DNA from: Tepidimonas taiwanensis
GTDB taxonomy: Bacteria > Pseudomonadota > Gammaproteobacteria > Burkholderiales > Burkholderiaceae_C
Length of the DNA stretch: 64,000 nucleotides
Direction: 5' to 3'
Assembly: GCF_020162115.1 (NCBI RefSeq)
Contig: NZ_CP083911.1
Span: forward strand, 2,666,001-2,730,000
Every line of letters starts with the position of its first letter. Position 1 is the stretch's first letter. Below the pieces are notes generated by a model. It saw nothing but the letters and a program-made list of their open reading frames with translations, was not told where the DNA came from and made no database searches. The translations under genes and the position numbers were made by a program. Positions 58,629 through 64,000 of the stretch are shown here, piece by piece.

Positions 58629-60509
58629 ATGAACCGTTACCCGTGGTGGAAGTACGCGACCCTGGCGGTCGTGTTCGTCATCGCCGTCCTCTACACGCTG
58701 CCCAACCTGTTCGGTGAATCGCCCGCGGTGCAGGTCTCGCCCGCGCGCGCGGGCCACCGCCTCGGCGAGGACGTCGTCGCGCGCATCGAACAGGCGCTCG
58801 CGGCGGCCCAGCTGCGCGCGGAGGCGATCCAGGCCGACGGGCAGTCGGTCAAGGTGCGCTTCGCCACCACCGACGCCCAGCTGCAGGCGCGCGACGCGAT
58901 CGAGCGCGCGCTCAACCCCGACCCGGGAAACCCGACGCACGTGGTCGCGCTCAACCTGCTGCCGCGCACCCCGGCGTGGCTGCAGGCCATCGGTGCGCAA
59001 CCGATGTACCTCGGGCTGGATTTGCGTGGCGGCGTGCACTTCCTGCTGCAGGTGGACATGCCCGCGGCGTTGACCAAGCGTGTCGAGAGCCTGGCGGGGG
59101 ATTTGCGCACGGCGTTGCGCGACAAAGGGATCCGCCACGGTGGGGTGCGCCGCGAAGGGGACGCGGTGCTCGTGCGCGCGGCCGACGCCGCCACCGCGCG
59201 GGCCGTGGCCGACCTGATCGCGCGGGAGTTTGCGGACCTCGTTGTCACCGAACGCGCCGAGGACGGGCAGACGGTCGTCGTCGCCACGCTGCGGCCGGAC
59301 GCCGCGCGCCGCGTGCAGGAGCAGGCGCTCAAGCAGAATGTCCTGACGCTGCACAACCGCATCAACGAACTGGGCGTGGCCGAGCCGGTCATCCAGCAGC
59401 AGGGGCTGGACCGCATCGTCGTGCAGCTGCCGGGTGTGCAGGACACCGCCAAGGCCAAGGATATCCTGGGCCGCACGGCGACGCTGGAAATCCGCATGGT
59501 CGACGAAAGCCCCGAGGGGCTGGCGGCCGAGCGCGACGTCAACGCCCCGGTGCCGTTCGGTTCGGAGCGCTACCTGGACCGCAGCGGCCGCCCGGTGATC
59601 GTCAAGCGCGAGGTGATCCTGACCGGCGAAAACCTCACCGATGCGCAAGCCGGCTTCGACAGCCAGACGCAGGAACCGGTGGTCAACCTGACGCTCGACG
59701 GCAAGGGCGCGCGGGTGTTTCGCGACGTCACGCGCGCCAACGTCGGCAAGCGCATGGCCATCATCCTGTTCGAAAAGGGCCGTGGCGAGGTGGTCACCGC
59801 GCCCGTGATCCGCACCGAAATCGGTGGCGGCCGCGTGCAGATTTCCGGTCGCATGACGACGCAGGAGGCCAACGACACCGCGCTGCTGCTGCGCGCCGGG
59901 TCGCTGGCCGCGCCGATGGAGATCGTCGAGGAGCGCACCGTCGGCCCGAGCCTGGGGGCCGACAACATCCGCATGGGCTTCAACAGCGTCGTGTGGGGGT
60001 TCGTGGCGGTGGTGGCGTTCATGTGCGTCTACTACACGTTCTTCGGGCTGGTCTCGAGCCTGGCGCTCGTGTTCAACCTGATGCTGCTGGTGGCCGTGCT
60101 GTCGATGCTGCAAGCGACGCTGACGCTGCCCGGCATCGCCGCGATGGCGCTGACGCTCGGGATGGCGATCGACGCCAACGTGCTCATCAACGAGCGCATC
60201 CGCGAGGAGTTGCGCAACGGCTCCGCGCCGCAGACGGCGATCGCCAAGGGCTACGAGCACGCCTGGGGGACGATCGTGGATTCCAACCTCACGTCGCTGC
60301 TGGCGGGGCTGGCGCTGCTGACGTTCGGCTCCGGGCCGGTCCGCGGCTTTGCCGTCGTGCACTGCATCGGCATCCTCACCAGCATGCTGTCGGCGGTGAT
60401 GTTCTCGCGCGCGCTGGTCAACCTCTGGTACGGACGGCAGAAAAAGCTGCGCGCCATCGCGATCGGCATCCGCGTCGAGCCCGGCACGGCGGCGGCCAAG
60501 GGCAACTGA
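58629..60509 (+). CDS. secD: Protein translocase subunit SecD
   Basis: 626 aa. TM1 at about 8-25, a large periplasmic P1 domain (MYLGLDLRGGVHFLLQVDM, VQLPGVQDTAKAKDILGRTA), then TM2-6 with MALTLGMAIDANVLINERIR and SNLTSLLAGLALLTFGSGPV. The Asp in AIDANVLI lies on the proton path. It uses the proton gradient to pull exported proteins through SecY. Confidence 0.97.
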   Translation: MNRYPWWKYATLAVVFVIAVLYTLPNLFGESPAVQVSPARAGHRLGEDVVARIEQALAAAQLRAEAIQADGQSVKVRFATTDAQLQARDAIERALNPDPGNPTHVVALNLLPRTPAWLQAIGAQPMYLGLDLRGGVHFLLQVDMPAALTKRVESLAGDLRTALRDKGIRHGGVRREGDAVLVRAADAATARAVADLIAREFADLVVTERAEDGQTVVVATLRPDAARRVQEQALKQNVLTLHNRINELGVAEPVIQQQGLDRIVVQLPGVQDTAKAKDILGRTATLEIRMVDESPEGLAAERDVNAPVPFGSERYLDRSGRPVIVKREVILTGENLTDAQAGFDSQTQEPVVNLTLDGKGARVFRDVTRANVGKRMAIILFEKGRGEVVTAPVIRTEIGGGRVQISGRMTTQEANDTALLLRAGSLAAPMEIVEERTVGPSLGADNIRMGFNSVVWGFVAVVAFMCVYYTFFGLVSSLALVFNLMLLVAVLSMLQATLTLPGIAAMALTLGMAIDANVLINERIREELRNGSAPQTAIAKGYEHAWGTIVDSNLTSLLAGLALLTFGSGPVRGFAVVHCIGILTSMLSAVMFSRALVNLWYGRQKKLRAIAIGIRVEPGTAAAKGN

Positions 60510-60533
60510 GGCGGCCCCAGGAGAGTGACACCC

Positions 60534-61484
60534 ATGGAACTTTTTCACATCCGCCGCACGATCCCGTTCACGCGCCACATGCTGGTGCTCAACGTGGTGT
60601 CGCTGCTGCTGTTCGCGGCTTCGGTCGGGTTTTTGCTGGTGCGCGGGCTCAACCTGTCGGTGGAGTTCACCGGCGGCACGGTGATCGAGGTCGCGTACCC
60701 CGAGCCGGTGGAGCTGGCGCCGGTGCGCGAGGCGGTCGCCCGGCTGGGCTACGCCGAGGTGCCGGTGCAGCACTTCGGCAGTGCGCGCGACGTGCTGCTG
60801 CGCCTGCCGCTGCGCGAAGGCGTGGGCTCCGGGGCGCAGGCCGAGGAGCTGCTCGCCGCGCTGCGCGCCCAGCACCCGGGCGTCGAGCTGCGCCGCACCG
60901 AGTTCGTCGGCCCGCAGGTCGGGCGTGAACTCGTCGAAAACGGGCTGCTGGCGCTGGCCTTCGTCATCGGCGGCATCATGCTCTATCTGGCCGTGCGCTT
61001 CGAGTGGAAGTACGCGGTCGCCGCGATCATCGCCAACCTGCACGACGTCGTCATCATCCTCGGCTTCTTCGCGGCCTTCCAGTGGGAGTTTTCGCTGTCG
61101 GTGCTCGCCGCGGTGCTCGCGGTGCTGGGGTACTCGGTCAACGAGTCGGTGGTCATCTTCGACCGTATCCGCGAGACCTTCCGTCGCCAGCGCAAGATGA
61201 GCGTGCGCGAGGTGATCGACTACGCGATCACCTCGACGATGAGCCGCACCATCATCACGCACGGCTCGACCGAGGCGATGGTGCTGTCGATGCTGCTCTT
61301 TGGCGGCCCGACGCTGCACTACTTCGCGCTGGCGCTGACGATCGGCATCCTGTTTGGCATCTACTCGTCGGTATTCGTCGCCGCGGGGATTGCGATATGG
61401 CTGGGCATCAAGCGCGAGGACCTGGTCAAGCCCGCGAAGAAGCCCGGCGAAGGTGACGACCCGAACGCCGGCGCGGTGGTCTGA
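60534..61484 (+). CDS. secF: Protein translocase subunit SecF
   Basis: 316 aa from the ATG at 60534; an in-frame GTG at 60525 is less likely because the ribosome-binding site AGGAGAG overlaps it. Six transmembrane helices: LSVEFTGGTVIEV, ELVENGLLALAFVIGGIML, LGYSVNESVVIFDRIRETFR and SMSRTI-type TSTMSRTIITHGST. Forms a complex with SecD. Confidence 0.97.
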   Translation: MELFHIRRTIPFTRHMLVLNVVSLLLFAASVGFLLVRGLNLSVEFTGGTVIEVAYPEPVELAPVREAVARLGYAEVPVQHFGSARDVLLRLPLREGVGSGAQAEELLAALRAQHPGVELRRTEFVGPQVGRELVENGLLALAFVIGGIMLYLAVRFEWKYAVAAIIANLHDVVIILGFFAAFQWEFSLSVLAAVLAVLGYSVNESVVIFDRIRETFRRQRKMSVREVIDYAITSTMSRTIITHGSTEAMVLSMLLFGGPTLHYFALALTIGILFGIYSSVFVAAGIAIWLGIKREDLVKPAKKPGEGDDPNAGAVV

Positions 61485-61502
61485 ACGTCCCAGGCGCGTC
61501 GC

Positions 61503-62627
61503 TTAGGCGCGCACCACGCGCTGCAGCAGTCCGCCGGGCAGACGCTGCACGCGGCCGTCGAGCTCCAGCATCAGCAGGTGGGCCTGCAGCGCCGCGGTGT
61601 CCCACCCGCAGCGCGCCTGCAGCACGTCGAACGCCGTCGGTTCATAGCCGAGCGCGGCGAGCACCGCGTCCCCGTCGTCGGCGGGGTCTGCGGCACCGGT
61701 GGCGGCCGGGTCTGCCGCCGGCCGGGTGGCGGAGGCATGGGCACCCCACAATCCGGTGAGTTCCTCGTGGATGTGGGCGACGGTCTCCACCAGCTTGGCG
61801 CCCTGGCGGATCAGCGCGTGGCAGCCGCGCGACTGCGGCGAGTGGATCGAGCCGGGGATGGCGAACACCTCGCGCCCCATTTGGGTGGCCAGCTCCGCGG
61901 TGATCAGCGAGCCGGAGCCGAGCGAGGCCTCCACCACCAGCGTGCCCTGGGCCAGGCCGGCGATGAGGCGGTTGCGCCGCGGGAAGTGCGGCGCCAGCGG
62001 CGGCGTGCCGAGCAGGTATTCGCTGAGCAGGCAGCCGCTGGCCGCGATGCGCTGCGCAAGCGTCCGATGACGCGCCGGATAGACGCGGTCCAGCCCGGTG
62101 CCGACGACCGCGACGGTCAGGCCGCCGGCGGCCAGCGCCCCCTCGTGCGCGGCGGCGTCGATCCCGGCGGCCAGGCCCGAGGCGATGCACACCCCCTCGG
62201 CGGCCAGCGCCTGGGCGAAGGCGCGGGCGTTTTCCGCCCCCTGCGCGGTGGGGTTACGGCTGCCGACGATGGCGAGCGTGCGCGGGGCGTTGAGCGCCGT
62301 GGGGTCGCCGCGCGCGTGCAGCAGCACGGGCGGGTCGGGCGTGGCGAGCAGCGCGGCGGGGTAGGCCGCGTCGCCAAGGGCGATCAGGTGGCAGTCGGGC
62401 GCACACAGCCAGTCACGGGTGCGCGCCCGCAGCGCGTCCCAGTCCGCGGGTGTCCCGTGTAGGCGGCGGGCGATCCCCTCACCGACCGCGTCGGCCAGCG
62501 CGCGCAGGGACTGCGCGAAGATCGCGTCGGGTGGTCCGAAGGCCGCCAGCAGCCGGCGCGCCGTGGCCGCGCCGACGCCGTCGGTCGCCATCAGCCGCAG
62601 CCAACCCTCCCAATCGTCGGGCGCCAT
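61503..62627 (-). CDS. dprA: DNA-processing protein DprA
   Basis: 374 aa. A central Rossmann-like domain binds single-stranded DNA: VGSRNPTAQGAENARAFA, ASGLAAGIDAAAHEGAL, AVVGTGLDRVYPARH and FPRRNRLIAGLAQGTLVVEA. N-terminal SAM-like (about 5-60) and C-terminal winged-helix-like regions are present. DprA loads RecA on incoming DNA in natural transformation. Convergent with secF, 18 bp apart. Confidence 0.96.
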   Translation of the reverse strand: MAPDDWEGWLRLMATDGVGAATARRLLAAFGPPDAIFAQSLRALADAVGEGIARRLHGTPADWDALRARTRDWLCAPDCHLIALGDAAYPAALLATPDPPVLLHARGDPTALNAPRTLAIVGSRNPTAQGAENARAFAQALAAEGVCIASGLAAGIDAAAHEGALAAGGLTVAVVGTGLDRVYPARHRTLAQRIAASGCLLSEYLLGTPPLAPHFPRRNRLIAGLAQGTLVVEASLGSGSLITAELATQMGREVFAIPGSIHSPQSRGCHALIRQGAKLVETVAHIHEELTGLWGAHASATRPAADPAATGAADPADDGDAVLAALGYEPTAFDVLQARCGWDTAALQAHLLMLELDGRVQRLPGGLLQRVVRA

Positions 62628-62648
62628 CGGGTCGTTCGGGCACCGGGG

Positions 62649-63911
62649 TCAGGGGTTGACGAAGCGGTCGCCGACGCGCACGCCGTCGGTGATCTGCATC
62701 ACCAGCGCGTAGGAGACGCGCTCGAAGACGCGAAAGACCATCATCACGCCGTTGCGTTCGCCCGGCAACACGACGGTCGGGCGGGCATCGTCGGTGCGGT
62801 CGGTTACGCGTTCGGCGTTTTTCAGCAGGCCGAGCACGTGCCCCGGCTCCAGCCCGTCGGCGCGGCCGCGGTTGAGCACGACGATCTGGTGCTGTCCCGC
62901 GTAGCGCACCGCGTCACCGTGCACCTTGATGATCTGTCCCTGCACCGGCTGGGTGGGTGCGTGCGGCACGTAGGCGCGCGATTCCCGTGGCATGGGCGGC
63001 AGCAGCCGGTCGCCGATGCGGATCTCTTCGCTGGCGTGCACGATGTCGATCGTCGCCGGCACCAGCATCGGCTGGCCATCGGCGGCCGTGTCGGCGCGCT
63101 CGGCGCGCACGAGCCGCGCGCGCCCGACCGCGTGCGCTTCGTGACCGAGCAGTTCGCCGGTCTGCGGGTCGCGCAGCGGCACCGCGTTGCGGTAGATGGC
63201 CAGCAGCCGCGGGGTGCCGGTTTCCGGCTCCAGCGGCTCGCCGCTCAGGGCCTCGCTCGGGCCGGTCTGGCCGCGGGCGTAGGCGCGGTCCCCGCGAGCG
63301 AGCAGCACGCGCTGCTCGGGGCCGGCAACGATACGCGGCGCGTTCTGGTGCGCGGCCTCGTCGACCACGTGCACATCCGCGAGGAACGGTTCGATCACGC
63401 CGGGCGGCAGCGCCGGGATGGCACTCGCTTCCAGCGGCTCGACGCGCACGCGCGGTGAGAGTTTGACCGTAGGCAGCGCGTCATCGGCGAGCTGCAACAT
63501 GGCGCGATCGCCGACGCGGGTGAGCACGAGCACTTGACCGGGGTAGATCAGGTGCGGGTTGCGGATCTGCTGCAGGTTCATCCCCCACAGCTCGGGCCAG
63601 CGCCACGGCTTTTTGAGGTAGAGCGCCGAAATCGCCCACAGGGTGTCCCCCCGCTTGACGGTGTAGCGCTCGGGTGCATTGGGAGCGAGCTCGCTCAACG
63701 GCACGCCGGACTCGGCAACGAGCTGGGCGGTGTTGCGCTGTTGTGCCGTGACGGGATACGGCGGAGTCGCCCAGGTGAGTGTCGTGGCCAGTGTGAGCAT
63801 CGCGGCGGAGGCGGCCCACCGGATGGTGGCGCGCTTCCGGTGGGGTGTTGGATTCGTTTGTGTCTCGTGTGTGGCAACAAAGGTGCAGCGGCGTTTCGGC
63901 GCGGTCATCAT
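62649..63911 (-). CDS. LysM-domain peptidoglycan-binding protein
   Basis: 420 aa from the ATG at complement 63911, with GGAGGA upstream; a second ATG follows at once. A signal-type hydrophobic segment lies at about 32-48 (WAASAAMLTLATTLTWATP). The single LysM motif is RYTVKRGDTLWAISALYL ... NPHLIYPGQVLVL (about 80-130). The long remainder (130-420) has no recognised domain. The C-terminus ends DGVRVGDRFVNP. It lies upstream of dprA on the same strand, as is common in Burkholderiales. Confidence 0.92.
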   Translation of the reverse strand: MMTAPKRRCTFVATHETQTNPTPHRKRATIRWAASAAMLTLATTLTWATPPYPVTAQQRNTAQLVAESGVPLSELAPNAPERYTVKRGDTLWAISALYLKKPWRWPELWGMNLQQIRNPHLIYPGQVLVLTRVGDRAMLQLADDALPTVKLSPRVRVEPLEASAIPALPPGVIEPFLADVHVVDEAAHQNAPRIVAGPEQRVLLARGDRAYARGQTGPSEALSGEPLEPETGTPRLLAIYRNAVPLRDPQTGELLGHEAHAVGRARLVRAERADTAADGQPMLVPATIDIVHASEEIRIGDRLLPPMPRESRAYVPHAPTQPVQGQIIKVHGDAVRYAGQHQIVVLNRGRADGLEPGHVLGLLKNAERVTDRTDDARPTVVLPGERNGVMMVFRVFERVSYALVMQITDGVRVGDRFVNP

Positions 63912-63933
63912 CAATCGGGTTCCTCCGGGGCGA

Positions 63934-63962
63934 ATTTTGCGGTCTGACCACATCCGTGGCAA
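63934..63962 (-). promoter_or_regulatory. Promoter of the LysM gene (and probably dprA)
   Basis: On the minus strand: TTGCCA (complement 63957-63962), 17-bp spacer, CAAAAT (complement 63934-63939). The gene starts 23 bp further on. Nothing else is recognisable in the remaining bases to the window end. Confidence 0.6.
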
Positions 63963-64000
63963 TGGCAAACGGGGGTTGCGTTGGCGCGCCGGGCGAAAAA

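Noticed and set aside
58428..61319. Antisense open frame of 963 codons opposite secD-secF
   Set aside because: Same shadow pattern; both secD and secF are complete on the plus strand.

Overview
The window is one contiguous chromosomal segment of a high-G+C betaproteobacterium, most likely a Comamonadaceae-type member of the Burkholderiales. The support is gene order and protein type: recG-oxyR-ubiA, an rplN-to-rplQ ribosomal block with infA and rpmJ after secY, a PhaM-type polyhydroxyalkanoate (PHA) regulator, yajC-secD-secF, and dprA next to a LysM protein. The genus cannot be fixed from sequence alone; a thermophile such as Tepidimonas is one candidate. No IS element, transposase, prophage, rRNA operon or CRISPR array was seen. 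There is one tRNA (initiator Met).

Layout. 1-7.3 kb: a truncated secreted or TonB-like protein, a FAH-family protein that has lost its metal-binding residues, a DksA/TraR-type zinc-finger protein, a phaM-FIST pair with overlapping start and stop, and a cbpA-cbpM-ftsH chaperone/protease operon behind a possible heat-shock promoter. 7.5-10.5 kb: tgt and queA on the minus strand, with an AbrB/PIN toxin-antitoxin pair wedged between them on the plus strand. 10.6-19.7 kb: Ca2+/Na+ antiporter, diguanylate cyclase, recG, oxyR, ubiA, proC and an amino-acid:cation symporter. 20.0-29.3 kb: spc and alpha ribosomal operons (rplN to rplQ), then tRNA-fMet with its own promoter and terminator. 29.4-31.2 kb: class III CoA-transferase and low-molecular-weight phosphatase.

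31.3-50.3 kb is a sugar-catabolism block, visibly more A/T-rich than its flanks. A glucose-type ABC importer with an oxidoreductase and glucokinase runs on the plus strand. zwf-pgl-edd-eda-pgi-hexR (Entner-Doudoroff pathway with its regulator) runs on the minus strand. A fructokinase is divergent from a fructose-type ABC importer that ends in a ROK repressor. Imported glucose (via Glk) and fructose (via the PfkB kinase and Pgi) both converge on glucose-6-phosphate, which Zwf, Pgl, Edd and Eda would convert to pyruvate and glyceraldehyde-3-phosphate. Candidate operators lie in both key intergenic regions.

50.2-64 kb: a TctDE-like two-component system, MarC, a fused indolepyruvate ferredoxin oxidoreductase, a DMT transporter, yajC-secD-secF, dprA and a LysM protein. 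The classical queA-tgt-yajC-secDF cluster is split here: queA and tgt lie about 48 kb from yajC-secDF.
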